Assembly: GCA_027003075.1 (NCBI GenBank)
Contig: JALWYV010000029.1
Location: forward strand, 1 to 55,472
Direction of reading: 5' to 3'
Origin: Caldifarciminota bacterium
GTDB lineage: Bacteria > Hydrothermota > Hydrothermia > LBFQ01
Length of the DNA: 55,472 bases
Shown here: one piece after another, positions 39,919 through 47,713 of the stretch
How the letters are laid out: every line of letters starts with the position of its first letter
Position numbering within the stretch: position 1 is the first letter of the stretch
Program-made: the position numbers and the translations under genes
Notes under the pieces: generated by a model
Seen by the model: only the letters and a program-made list of their open reading frames with translations
What the model was told of the DNA's origin: nothing
Database searches by the model: none

Positions 39919-41898
39919 TCACTCAAACTTTATCTCCACCCGCCTGTTCTTCGCCCTACCCTCCGGGGTGTCGTTGGAGGCTACGGGCTTACGGGAGCCG
40001 TACCCCACCGTCTTGATCCTCTTCGGGTCTATTCCCTTACTTATGAGATACTCGGCGACGGCCTTCGCTCTCCGCTCCGAAAGCTTCTGGTTGTACTCCT
40101 CGGAGCCGATTATGTCCGTATGTCCCTCTATCACTATCTTCAGATCCGGTCTGCGTTTCAGAAGTTCAACGAGACGATCTAACTCAAGTTTTGATTCAGG
40201 CTTTAGACGGGCGGAATCAAAATCAAAGAATATGTTCTTCAGGACGAAGGATTTACCCTTCTTTATGGGCGTTATGGGGACGTCAACCCTCTTCTCCTCG
40301 TACTCCTTCAGACCCTTCAGGTCAAAGTTCAGAGATTGGAAAGCGTAGTTGAGAGAGTCCACAGGTTGGGCGCTTATGCCGTAGCGTTTACCGGAGGGGA
40401 GTACCACCGTAAAGCGGCCGCTGTCGTCCGTTGGGGACCTGAACCAGACCTTGCCCGTCGTCAGGTCCTCTATGGTGATGAAGGCCTTCAGTGGCCTCTT
40501 CGTCTCCGCATCGTAAACGTAACCCTTCACCAGATTGACCGGTTCGGGTATAACCTTCTTTTGGGCGGGGGTCAGGTTTTTCCTCTGCGGTATCTTCGCC
40601 CTGTAGAGGTGGTATATCCTTACGCCGCTCTTCGGGTCTATGGAGTCCACCCGCGAGACGTATATCCAGTCGGAGGCCGCAGGGATGGAGAGGAAGATGT
40701 CGTCCTCGTGGGTGTTGTAGGGCAGGCCGAGGTTCCGGGCCTTGGAGAACCTCCTCTCGGACACCCTCTTGGCGACGAAGACGTCGTACCCCCCGAAGCT
40801 GGGCCATCCGTTTGATGCAAAGTAGAGGGTCTTGCCGTCGGGATGTATGAAGGGGGAAAGTTCGTTCCCCGGCGTGTTTACGTTCGGGCCGAGGTTTATA
40901 GGTTTGGACCACGTGCCGTCCTCCTTACGGATACTCATCCATATATCCATCCCCCCGTACCCTCCGGGCCGCGTGGAGGCGAAGAAGAGGTACCTGCCGT
41001 CGGCCGTTATTGTAGCCTGACCGTCCCAGAACCTGCTGTTGGGAGGGGAACCGAGGTTCTTCGGGTCTCCCCATCTGGACCACCCGCTTCCTACCCTCTC
41101 CGACTTGAACACGTCCATATTGCCGTACCCCTGACGGATTCCCCCCTTACGCATGGGTAGCGTGGGATGGGGAGCCGATGGGTAGGCCAGAAGTACGGTA
41201 CGGTTGTCGGCCGTTATACCGCTGACCCCCTCCGAGGACTTTGAGTTGAGGTTCTTGAGGTTTATGGGTTTACTCCAGCGGTTTCCCCGACGGTAGGTAA
41301 GCCATATGTCCTCCCTGCCTTTGCCACCGAAACGGGTGGAGACGAAGAGCATCACGCTACCGTCCGCGCTTATTACCGGGGAGTAGTCCCCACCCGTCCC
41401 GTCGCTCAGGATGTAGTAGCGTTTTATGGGGAGGACGAGTTCCTTTATCTGTTCAATCTTAACGTTCTTGAAACGGTTCTTGTAGACCTCCTTAAGTACC
41501 CTGAAGTCGTTTATCTTCCTCTCAACGTCCGACTTGAGCGGGAACCACTCCGGATAATCCGGCCCGGTCTCCGATAGGTAGGTCCTGAGCAGACCTATGG
41601 CCTCGTCAAACCTGTACGCCCTTCCGTAGGAGAGGGCGGCGTTTAGAAGTGCCTTGAGGCGGAAGGTGTCTCCGTACTCCAATTTCTGGGCCGCGGAGAA
41701 GAAGGAAGTGGCGGCCGAATCGTACTTCCCCAGTTGGTAATACACCCATCCCAATTGGTAGAGGCTCTTTGCGTCCTTCCTTTTACGGTATTTCCTTTTT
41801 AACTCCTCGTACTTCCGGGAGACGAACATACGGTGATACCTATCCCTCAACGGGGGGAACATCTCCAGTTTTCCGAGTGCTGCTACGAGTACTATCAA
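39919..41898 (-). CDS. PorE-like envelope protein: TPR, PD40 propeller, regulatory domain, OmpA
   Basis: 659 aa. Domains in order: TPR region about 30-115 (SLYQLGWVYYQLGKYDSAAT), five to six PD40 blades about 165-425 (GDYSPVISADGSVMLFVSTR, ELSPFIHPDGKTLYFASNG), carboxypeptidase-regulatory domain about 455-540 (VKGYVYDAETKRPLKAFITI) and OmpA domain about 550-659 (IFFDFDSARLKPESKLELD, EGHTDIIGSEEYNQKLSERR, KNRRVEIKFE). This is the domain order described for PorE, the peptidoglycan-binding part of T9SS. Start TTG 41898, 6 nt from -10 TAAAAT; the hydrophobic MIVLVAALGK may be part of a signal. Confidence 0.85.
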   Translation of the reverse strand: MIVLVAALGKLEMFPPLRDRYHRMFVSRKYEELKRKYRKRKDAKSLYQLGWVYYQLGKYDSAATSFFSAAQKLEYGDTFRLKALLNAALSYGRAYRFDEAIGLLRTYLSETGPDYPEWFPLKSDVERKINDFRVLKEVYKNRFKNVKIEQIKELVLPIKRYYILSDGTGGDYSPVISADGSVMLFVSTRFGGKGREDIWLTYRRGNRWSKPINLKNLNSKSSEGVSGITADNRTVLLAYPSAPHPTLPMRKGGIRQGYGNMDVFKSERVGSGWSRWGDPKNLGSPPNSRFWDGQATITADGRYLFFASTRPGGYGGMDIWMSIRKEDGTWSKPINLGPNVNTPGNELSPFIHPDGKTLYFASNGWPSFGGYDVFVAKRVSERRFSKARNLGLPYNTHEDDIFLSIPAASDWIYVSRVDSIDPKSGVRIYHLYRAKIPQRKNLTPAQKKVIPEPVNLVKGYVYDAETKRPLKAFITIEDLTTGKVWFRSPTDDSGRFTVVLPSGKRYGISAQPVDSLNYAFQSLNFDLKGLKEYEEKRVDVPITPIKKGKSFVLKNIFFDFDSARLKPESKLELDRLVELLKRRPDLKIVIEGHTDIIGSEEYNQKLSERRAKAVAEYLISKGIDPKRIKTVGYGSRKPVASNDTPEGRAKNRRVEIKFE

Positions 41899-41904
41899 GG
41901 CAGG

Positions 41905-41910
41905 ATTTTA
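41905..41910 (-). promoter_or_regulatory. -10 TAAAAT for the PorE-like gene
   Basis: 6 nt before TTG 41898. Confidence 0.5.
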
Positions 41911-41922
41911 ACGGCGTACAGG

Positions 41923-43668
41923 TTATCGTACAACTACGCGGTGAACCTTTCCTCCCTCCTCCACTACGAAGTAAACGCCTCCGGGTAGGGACGGAACTTT
42001 CCTTCCCCTGTATACGACCTCTCCGGATACGCTGTACACGGTTATGTGTCCCCCCGATCCTATGCCGTAATCTCCGGCTTCGTCTGTGGACAGGTCGTCC
42101 TCAGATCCGAGGGGGTCGTAGTTGAACCTGACGTAATCCACGACCGGTGCGGTAAGCGAGTCCGTGCTGGAGTAGAGAACGAGTCTGTACTGGAGGAACC
42201 TGTACGTGTTGGACGTAAAAGGACCTGTCAGGGGCAGAGTTCCGTTAGATGTGAAGGTGTAGGGACCGTCCCACGGTGTCCATATCGTGCCGTTGCGGGA
42301 GGCGCGGACGTAAACGTCCACCCTCTTTCCCGACAGCGTATTGTTGCAGGGGGTGAACCGGACCTCTACGCTCAACCACCTCCTCTGGTAGGTATCCTCG
42401 TACACCGAGGATACGAGTTCCGCCGTGGGTTTGAACTTGGGTGATGTCTTGTACAACCACAGGCCGGGGGCCGTGTTCCAGGTTTTCGTCAGTATGTCCG
42501 GGTATCCGTCCCCGTCCAGATCCTTTATGTACGCCGCAAAATAGGGCCGGCTTGAGGAGGAAGGTATCTTTATCCAGTAGGGAGGTATAGGTATCTGAAC
42601 GTAAAAGTACATTCTGTTACCTCCGGGATCGGCCACAACCACGTCCGGAAGTCCGTTCAGATCCATATCTGCTATATCCACGCCGATGGGGGACGTTAGG
42701 GCGTTGTCAAGGGTCGTCCTCGTAAAGTTGAGGCCACCGTTGTTGTAGTAGATGTACACCCTGCCCGATCCCCTGTTGGTCATGGCTATATCGTAATCAC
42801 CGTCCCCGTCTACATCCTCAACGTCCATGTACTTCCATCCGTTAGCGAGGGTACCGTCTATCACGACCCTCGTAAAGGTTCCACCTCCGTCGTTCCTGTA
42901 AATTACGAGGCCCTGAGAACCGTTCAGCGTGAGGAGGACGTCGTCGTCCCCATCGCCGTCCATGTCGTGGGCTGCCATGTCCAGAACCACGTCCCCTATA
43001 TCCGAAGTTATGGTGTACGAGTTCCACGATGTTCCGTCGTGATAGTAGTAGAGCAGCGGAGAGTTATGCCCGGTTATGACCGTTCCGACGTAACCGTTGT
43101 TGAGCAGATCGGTGGGGTTGGCTATGTCCTCCGGCTCCTGTCCGAGGTACCAGTTCTGTCTGCTGAAACCGGAGGGTCCACCCATGTACACCACAGTTTG
43201 GCCGTTCCATGACGGGTTGGGATACTGCTCCCCGCCGGTGAATATGTCAAGGTAGCCGTTCCTGTCAAAGTCGTACACGACCACTCCCTCAAAGCCCCGG
43301 CCCACGCCCGAGGCGTCGTCAACAACGGAGTCGGAGAAGGAGGTAGCGCACCCGTCGTTGTACAGTATGTGGAGTTTGCGCGTATAGTCCTCGTCGCTCG
43401 CCACTATATCCATATCCCCGTCCCCATCAAAGTCCACGATCTCTATGCCCGTATTGTCGTGTCCCGATATTGAAGGGTGAAGGTTCCTCTCAACCCACGT
43501 GGGTGTCGTGGAGACCACGGAGGGACGTACCAGACCGGGATAGGACGTCTCCACGTCCGTGCCAGAGCAGTAGGAGGTGCCGAAGCTCCCCGTAACCGGG
43601 CCGCACACCCCCGGCCCTCCCGACCAATCGTCCTGCATAACCGATTGAGATATCAGGATCCACACCAT
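41923..43668 (-). CDS. Secreted FG-GAP/VCBS-repeat protein with C-terminal sorting domain
   Basis: 581 aa. Signal-like MVWILISQSVMQ, then six calcium-type FG-GAP repeats, among them DFDGDGDMDIVASDED, DFDRNGYLDIFTGGEQ, DMDGDGDDDVLLTLNG and DLDGDGYPDILTKTW, forming an integrin-like propeller about residues 55-380. A beta-sandwich follows about 390-510. The tail VYSVSGEVVYRGRKVPS, then PGGVYFVVEEGG and HRVVVR, is a type A-like sorting domain. Probably a surface adhesin. The ATG is 7 nt from -10 TACAAT. Confidence 0.8.
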   Translation of the reverse strand: MVWILISQSVMQDDWSGGPGVCGPVTGSFGTSYCSGTDVETSYPGLVRPSVVSTTPTWVERNLHPSISGHDNTGIEIVDFDGDGDMDIVASDEDYTRKLHILYNDGCATSFSDSVVDDASGVGRGFEGVVVYDFDRNGYLDIFTGGEQYPNPSWNGQTVVYMGGPSGFSRQNWYLGQEPEDIANPTDLLNNGYVGTVITGHNSPLLYYYHDGTSWNSYTITSDIGDVVLDMAAHDMDGDGDDDVLLTLNGSQGLVIYRNDGGGTFTRVVIDGTLANGWKYMDVEDVDGDGDYDIAMTNRGSGRVYIYYNNGGLNFTRTTLDNALTSPIGVDIADMDLNGLPDVVVADPGGNRMYFYVQIPIPPYWIKIPSSSSRPYFAAYIKDLDGDGYPDILTKTWNTAPGLWLYKTSPKFKPTAELVSSVYEDTYQRRWLSVEVRFTPCNNTLSGKRVDVYVRASRNGTIWTPWDGPYTFTSNGTLPLTGPFTSNTYRFLQYRLVLYSSTDSLTAPVVDYVRFNYDPLGSEDDLSTDEAGDYGIGSGGHITVYSVSGEVVYRGRKVPSLPGGVYFVVEEGGKVHRVVVR

Positions 43669-43675
43669 CGGCCGT

Positions 43676-43681
43676 ATTGTA
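43676..43681 (-). promoter_or_regulatory. -10 TACAAT for the FG-GAP cargo gene
   Basis: 7 nt before ATG 43668. Confidence 0.5.
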
Positions 43682-43740
43682 AGGTTGAGAGACGCACTCC
43701 TTTACGACGCTTGTCCTTAATCACGTACAAGTCTCCCCTT

Positions 43741-43746
43741 TATAAT
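43741..43746 (+). promoter_or_regulatory. -10 element of the tRNA-Val/nuoH transcript
   Basis: TATAAT within TATAATACCCACCT, 11 nt before the tRNA; the same layout as the other two tRNA genes. Confidence 0.7.
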
Positions 43747-43757
43747 ACCCACCTGTT

Positions 43758-43831
43758 GGGCGCGTAGCTCAGCTGGTCAGAGCGCCGGTCTCACATACCG
43801 GAGGTCGGAGGTTCGAGTCCTCCCGCGCCCA
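43758..43831 (+). tRNA. tRNA-Val (CAC)
   Basis: Acceptor GGGCGCG (43758-43764) pairs with CGCGCCC (43824-43830), discriminator A43831. Anticodon stem CCGGT/ACCGG, loop CTCACAT, anticodon CAC at 43792-43794. T arm GGAGG-TTCGAGT-CCTCC. CCA not encoded. One base separates it from the nuoH start codon. Confidence 0.95.
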
Positions 43832-43832
43832 C

Positions 43833-44813
43833 TTGGTTGAAGTTCTCTCCAATCCTTACGTTATATGGGCAATCAAAACTCTCATTATCTTCGGCGCAGT
43901 AATGACGGCGGCGGCCTATATGGTGTGGGTTGAGAGGCGTGTGGCCGCATGGATGCAGGATCGTATCGGGCCGAACGTCGTGGGGCCTTTCGGGCTTCTC
44001 CAGCCTATAGCCGACGTCCTGAAATTGGCCTTTAAGGAGGAGGTCATACCCGATAAGGTGGACAGGCTCCTCCACTTCCTGGCCCCCGGAATACTGTTTG
44101 CGGCTCCCATTATCGCCATGGCAGTTATACCCTACGGCCCCGGCCTCTGGATAAGTAACCCCGACTTCGGCCTTCTATGGCTCTTAGCGGCCACGTCCAT
44201 AGCCGGTTACGGCGTTATCCTCGGGGGTCTCTCCAGCGGAAGCAAGTACTCCGTTCTCGGTGGCCTCAGGTCCACCTCTCAGATAGTGTCCTACGAGATA
44301 CCCATGGTGATAGCAGCCATAGGGCCGGCTATAGGGGCCGGATCCCTCTCTCTGGTGGACATAGTTGAAGCCCAGAAGGTCATGTGGTTTGCCGTTCCCC
44401 AGTTCATAGGGTTCATGGTGTTCCTCATAACCACCTACGCCGAGACCAACCGTCTCCCCTTTGACCTTCCGGAGGCCGAGTCCGAGCTGGTGGGCGGTTA
44501 TCATACGGAGTTCTCTTCTCTCAGGTTCGCGTGGTTCTTCGCCGGTGAGTACGCCAACATGGTCATAGCCTCTTCGGCCGTCTCCGTCCTCTTCATGGGC
44601 GGATGGTACGGTCCCCTCCCCGGCATAAACATCTTCCCCGGTGTCCACTGGATGATCCTCAAGGTGGCCTTCTTCCTGTTCCTCTTCGTGTGGATCCGCT
44701 GGACCCTGCCCCGCTTCAGGTTTGACCAGCTCATGCACTTCTCCTGGAAGGTTCTCCTTCCCCTTGCCCTGCTCAACCTGTTCATAGCCACGGCCCTTAA
44801 GGTCATTTGGTAA
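43833..44813 (+). CDS. nuoH: NADH-quinone oxidoreductase subunit H
   Basis: 326 aa inner-membrane subunit of complex I at the quinone site. Eight or so helices. Key signatures: YMVWVERRVAAWMQDRIGPN, FGLLQPIADVLKLAFKEEVI and AETNRLPFDLPEAESELVGG. TTG 43833 is the start; it is one base after tRNA-Val and the family N terminus fits. No other nuo subunit is in the window, although nuoH normally sits within a long nuo operon. It overlaps acpS by 7 nt. Confidence 0.93.
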   Translation: MVEVLSNPYVIWAIKTLIIFGAVMTAAAYMVWVERRVAAWMQDRIGPNVVGPFGLLQPIADVLKLAFKEEVIPDKVDRLLHFLAPGILFAAPIIAMAVIPYGPGLWISNPDFGLLWLLAATSIAGYGVILGGLSSGSKYSVLGGLRSTSQIVSYEIPMVIAAIGPAIGAGSLSLVDIVEAQKVMWFAVPQFIGFMVFLITTYAETNRLPFDLPEAESELVGGYHTEFSSLRFAWFFAGEYANMVIASSAVSVLFMGGWYGPLPGINIFPGVHWMILKVAFFLFLFVWIRWTLPRFRFDQLMHFSWKVLLPLALLNLFIATALKVIW

Positions 44814-45169
44814 GGGGAATAGGTATAGACATCCTCTCCGTTGACGAGTTTGAGGAGAGGTTAAGACGTGTCCCCGCTCTTAAGGACAGGTTCTTTACGG
44901 AACGGGAACTGAAGCTGTCCTACTCCCTTGAAAGTCTGGCCGGAAGGTTCGCCCTCAAGGAAGCCGTTTTAAAGGCCCTGGGTACCGGGCTTACGGGCGG
45001 TATAAGGTGGAAGGACGTGGAGATAGTCGGCGGGGTCAATGAGCCTCCAAAGGTAGTGTTGCACGGCAAGGCGAGGTCAATAGCCGGAGATCTCACCCTG
45101 TACGTCTCCCTGTCCCATTCCGCTGGCATCGTGGTGGGGGTATGTGTCGTAACTTCTTCGGATACCTGA
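44807..45169 (+). CDS. acpS: Holo-[acyl-carrier-protein] synthase
   Basis: 120 aa; transfers phosphopantetheine from CoA to acyl carrier protein. GIGIDILSVDEFEERL has the magnesium-binding aspartate, and FTERELKLSY ... LAGRFALKEAVLKALGTG is the second signature with the catalytic Glu and Lys. Starts at TTG 44807 inside the nuoH 3' end. It is overlapped by 28 nt by the comEA-like gene. Confidence 0.93.
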   Translation: MVRGIGIDILSVDEFEERLRRVPALKDRFFTERELKLSYSLESLAGRFALKEAVLKALGTGLTGGIRWKDVEIVGGVNEPPKVVLHGKARSIAGDLTLYVSLSHSAGIVVGVCVVTSSDT

Positions 45170-45594
45170 TTTCACTGATAACCCCCTCCCCTTCGGAGGT
45201 GAAGGGGGCGCTCATAGTCGTGGCCATGGGGGTCGTAGGGGTGGCCTACTCCGTTTACAGGGACTGGAGGTCCAGACCGGTAAAGCATTACAGGGTTTAC
45301 GAGGGTGAGAAGGTCAGACCTCCGGAGGTGTCCAGACCTCCAGTTGATACGGGCTACTTCCTGTACGAGAGGAAGCTCTACATGAGGAGGAAGTCAAAGC
45401 CCCGTCCGGTCAACGTGAACCGTGCCGGCATAGAGGAACTGATCAACCTGCCCGGCATAGGTCCAAAACTGGCGAAGCGAATAGTGGAGTACCGGGCGAA
45501 GTTCGGCCCATTTAAAAAGCCGGAAGACCTCCTTGAGGTTAAGGGCATAGGGCCGAAGAAACTGCAGAAGATGCGTCCGTACCTGAGGTTCTAA
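45142..45594 (+). CDS. ComEA-like helix-hairpin-helix DNA-binding protein with membrane anchor
   Basis: 150 aa. One N-terminal membrane helix (KGALIVVAMGVVGVAYSVY), a linker, then tandem helix-hairpin-helix motifs at about 90-150: VNVNRAGIEELINLPGIGP and FKKPEDLLEVKGIGPKKLQK. This is the ComEA pattern, which binds incoming DNA in the periplasm during natural transformation. Other com genes are not in view. ATG 45142 lies within acpS; the end overlaps the convergent SUKH gene by 4 nt. Confidence 0.82.
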   Translation: MCRNFFGYLISLITPSPSEVKGALIVVAMGVVGVAYSVYRDWRSRPVKHYRVYEGEKVRPPEVSRPPVDTGYFLYERKLYMRRKSKPRPVNVNRAGIEELINLPGIGPKLAKRIVEYRAKFGPFKKPEDLLEVKGIGPKKLQKMRPYLRF

Positions 45595-46262
45595 ACCTCC
45601 CGCAGAAGTATATCTTTTACGAGATCTGATAGACTGAGGCCCTCAATATCGGGGTAGAGGTCGCTCTCTACGAAGGCTTTGAGGACGTCCCCCTTCGCCT
45701 CAATCAGGGCCGGTTGCCAGTACCATAAAGCCCTCATCCTTATGAGGTTGTTCAGGTACTCCTTCAGGGACCATCCGGTGGGTAGGACCTCTTCACCGTA
45801 GTAGTGGTACAGGACCTCGTAGTCCTTTTCCGGGTTATCACCAAAGTAGAGCAGGACTCCCGCTTCCTCAATAAAAGCGTCAAAGACTTTGGCTCTGGTC
45901 AGGTCGTACCCGTCCCTTTCGTTAAGCTCCGGTTCATCGCTGAAGTACAGGCTGCCTTCCCAATCGGAAAACACGTCTTCCATCGGGAGGACGTTGGCCG
46001 TACCCACCACCTCCTGATCTAACTCCTCCCTCATCTTCTTCAGGTTCCACCTCAGGACGAACCCGTTGCACACAGAGTAGAAGTCCAGAACGTCTTTAGG
46101 GACATTTATGTTCTCCTTTCTGGCGTTGGAGACGACCTTCTCTATCTCATCCGGTGAAAGCGGTGGACGTATACTGAACTCCTCTACCTCAACCCCCTTC
46201 TCCGCCTCCAACATCTTAACCATCCTCTCAAGCCTTGCGATGATTTCTTTGAAAGTTTTCAT
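45591..46262 (-). CDS. SMI1/KNR4 (SUKH-like) family protein
   Basis: 223 aa. The SMI1/KNR4 core is readable: IRPPLSPDEIEKVVSNARKE, VPKDVLDFYSVCNGFVLRW, VLPMEDVF and AGVLLYFGDNPEKDYEVLYH, ending with LKEYLNNLIRM. SUKH proteins include many immunity proteins to contact-dependent toxins, but no toxin gene is adjacent. The start ATG 46262 is chosen because it is 7 nt from -10 TATAAT; the frame extends to 46385 without supporting features. A coiled-coil N terminus (KTFKEIIARLERMVKMLE) precedes the core. Confidence 0.75.
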   Translation of the reverse strand: MKTFKEIIARLERMVKMLEAEKGVEVEEFSIRPPLSPDEIEKVVSNARKENINVPKDVLDFYSVCNGFVLRWNLKKMREELDQEVVGTANVLPMEDVFSDWEGSLYFSDEPELNERDGYDLTRAKVFDAFIEEAGVLLYFGDNPEKDYEVLYHYYGEEVLPTGWSLKEYLNNLIRMRALWYWQPALIEAKGDVLKAFVESDLYPDIEGLSLSDLVKDILLREV

Positions 46263-46269
46263 AGTGAGG

Positions 46270-46275
46270 ATTATA
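46270..46275 (-). promoter_or_regulatory. -10 TATAAT for the SUKH-like gene
   Basis: 7 nt before ATG 46262. It decides this start over upstream in-frame codons. Confidence 0.55.
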
Positions 46276-46295
46276 TAGGGGAAAATCCCATAATT

Positions 46296-46550
46296 TTGCA
46301 ATTTCGTCGGTGGGGTCGGTCTGAGGTATGGAGACATCACGTTGAGCCCAACCTGTACTCTCCCGGCGCAGGCAGCAGGATACACACGGCCAAACTCCTG
46401 AGACTCTCCGAGGACCTTCCCGTCGTAATTGAGATAGTGGACACACAGGAGAAGATAGAAAAGTTTCTGCCCTTTCTTGACGAGGTCGTAAAGGAGGGAC
46501 TCATAACCATTGAGAAGGTGAGGGTAATCAGGTACGTGGCCGGGGACTGA
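46296..46550 (+). pseudogene. Truncated DUF190 protein
   Basis: 84 codons. From residue about 26 the sequence (GSRIHTAKLLRLSEDLP, VVIEIVDTQEKIEKFLPFL, ITIEKVRVIRY) is the C-terminal half of DUF190, a PII-like fold family of about 105 aa often found beside CrcB fluoride channels. The first 25 codons do not match and the N-terminal 45 residues with the G-x-x-x-Y-R-G-x-x-G-F-G loop are missing; none of the other frames supplies them. TTG 46296 could still give a short protein. Divergent from the SUKH-like gene. Confidence 0.6.
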
Positions 46551-46560
46551 CCTTCGTGCT

Positions 46561-46566
46561 TACAAT
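46561..46566 (+). promoter_or_regulatory. -10 TACAAT for the sugar dehydrogenase
   Basis: 5 nt before ATG 46572. Confidence 0.45.
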
Positions 46567-46571
46567 TCCGT

Positions 46572-47639
46572 ATGCTCTTCACCGTCGCTTTAAATTTAGT
46601 GGACGTCCTGCCCGGTGTAAGGTTCAACGCTCCAGTGGGTATAGTCCCCTACCCTTCGGACAGTTCAACCCTGTACATCATCCAGCAGAACGGCGTGGTT
46701 AAAATGGTTAATCTCAGAACGCGTAAGGTACGTTCCGTACTTGATATACGCAGGAAGGTCCTGTTCAAGGTGGAGATGGGCCTCCTTGGAATGGCCTTCC
46801 ATCCAGATTTTCCTGAGAAGCCTTACGTTTACATTCATTACAACGATAGGAAGATGAATACCGTACTTTCAAGGTTCAGGGTAGACAGGTACGGGAACCT
46901 GCTCCCCAAAACCGAAAAGGTCCTTCTGAAACTGAAACAACCCTACGTAAACCACAACGGCGGTCAGGTGGCCTTTGGACCGGACGGATACCTCTACCTC
47001 GGCCTCGGTGACGGTGGATGGGCTGGAGATCCCCACAACAACGCTCAGGACACCACCACTCTCCTCGGCTCCCTTTTGAGGATAGACGTAAGCGGCGATC
47101 CCTACTCCATACCCCCCGATAACCCCTTCGCCCGAAGTAAATCGTGCAAGACGGGATGCCCGGAGATCTATGCATGGGGGCTAAGGAACCCATGGAGGTT
47201 CTCGTTTGATAGGGAGACCGGAACCCTCTGGCTGGCGGACGTCGGTCAGGACAGATGGGAGGAGATAGACACGATAGTAAAGGGAGAAAATTACGGATGG
47301 CGTTGCTACGAGGGGAACCATCCCTACAACCTTAAAGGGTGCGGACCGAAGGAGAAGTACATGTTTCCCGTGTACGAGTACGGCCATAAAGGGGGAAACT
47401 GCTCCATTACTGGGGGGTACGTGTACAGGGGTAAGGAGGTTCCGGAGCTTTACGGGAAGTACATCTTCGGGGACTTCTGTTCCGGTAAGGTATGGGCTTT
47501 AGAGAGGACGGAGAGCGGTTTCAGGGCAAAGTTACTATTTGACACCGACTTTCTCATATCCACGTTCGGAGAGGATCACAGGGGGGAGGTGTACGTCGTG
47601 GACTACAAAGGGGGGAAAATTTACAGGATAGGGAGATAG
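46572..47639 (+). CDS. PQQ-type glucose/sorbosone dehydrogenase (GSDH family)
   Basis: 355 aa six-bladed beta-propeller of the soluble aldose dehydrogenase type. VGIVPYPSDSSTLYIIQQ and GLLGMAFHPDFPEKPYVYI open the propeller, NHNGGQVAFGPDGYLYLGLG carries the conserved catalytic His and Asp/Asn, IYAWGLRNPWRFSFDRETG and DVGQDRWEEI follow, and GGYVYRGKEVPELYGKYIFG closes it. An N-terminal hydrophobic stretch of only about 14 residues is present, so export is likely but not certain. It could oxidise sugars in the periplasm; no PQQ synthesis genes are here. Confidence 0.82.
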   Translation: MLFTVALNLVDVLPGVRFNAPVGIVPYPSDSSTLYIIQQNGVVKMVNLRTRKVRSVLDIRRKVLFKVEMGLLGMAFHPDFPEKPYVYIHYNDRKMNTVLSRFRVDRYGNLLPKTEKVLLKLKQPYVNHNGGQVAFGPDGYLYLGLGDGGWAGDPHNNAQDTTTLLGSLLRIDVSGDPYSIPPDNPFARSKSCKTGCPEIYAWGLRNPWRFSFDRETGTLWLADVGQDRWEEIDTIVKGENYGWRCYEGNHPYNLKGCGPKEKYMFPVYEYGHKGGNCSITGGYVYRGKEVPELYGKYIFGDFCSGKVWALERTESGFRAKLLFDTDFLISTFGEDHRGEVYVVDYKGGKIYRIGR

Positions 47640-47644
47640 ACCAC

Positions 47645-47674
47645 TTGACATCGGACAAATTTCTGGTATATAAT
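47645..47674 (+). promoter_or_regulatory. Near-consensus promoter of the two-gene module
   Basis: TTGACA at 47645-47650 and TATAAT at 47669-47674 with an 18-nt spacer; an alternative -10 TATATA at 47667 gives 16 nt. The start codon lies 39 nt beyond, unlike the 5-11 nt of nearly all other genes here. Confidence 0.8.
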
Positions 47675-47700
47675 ACACCCTAGCACATAAAAAACGAAAA

Positions 47701-47707
47701 AGGAGGT
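47701..47707 (+). promoter_or_regulatory. Strong Shine-Dalgarno of the two-gene module
   Basis: AGGAGGT six bases before ATG 47714. Full anti-SD complement; most genes in the window have none. Confidence 0.85.
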
Positions 47708-47713
47708 AGAAAA

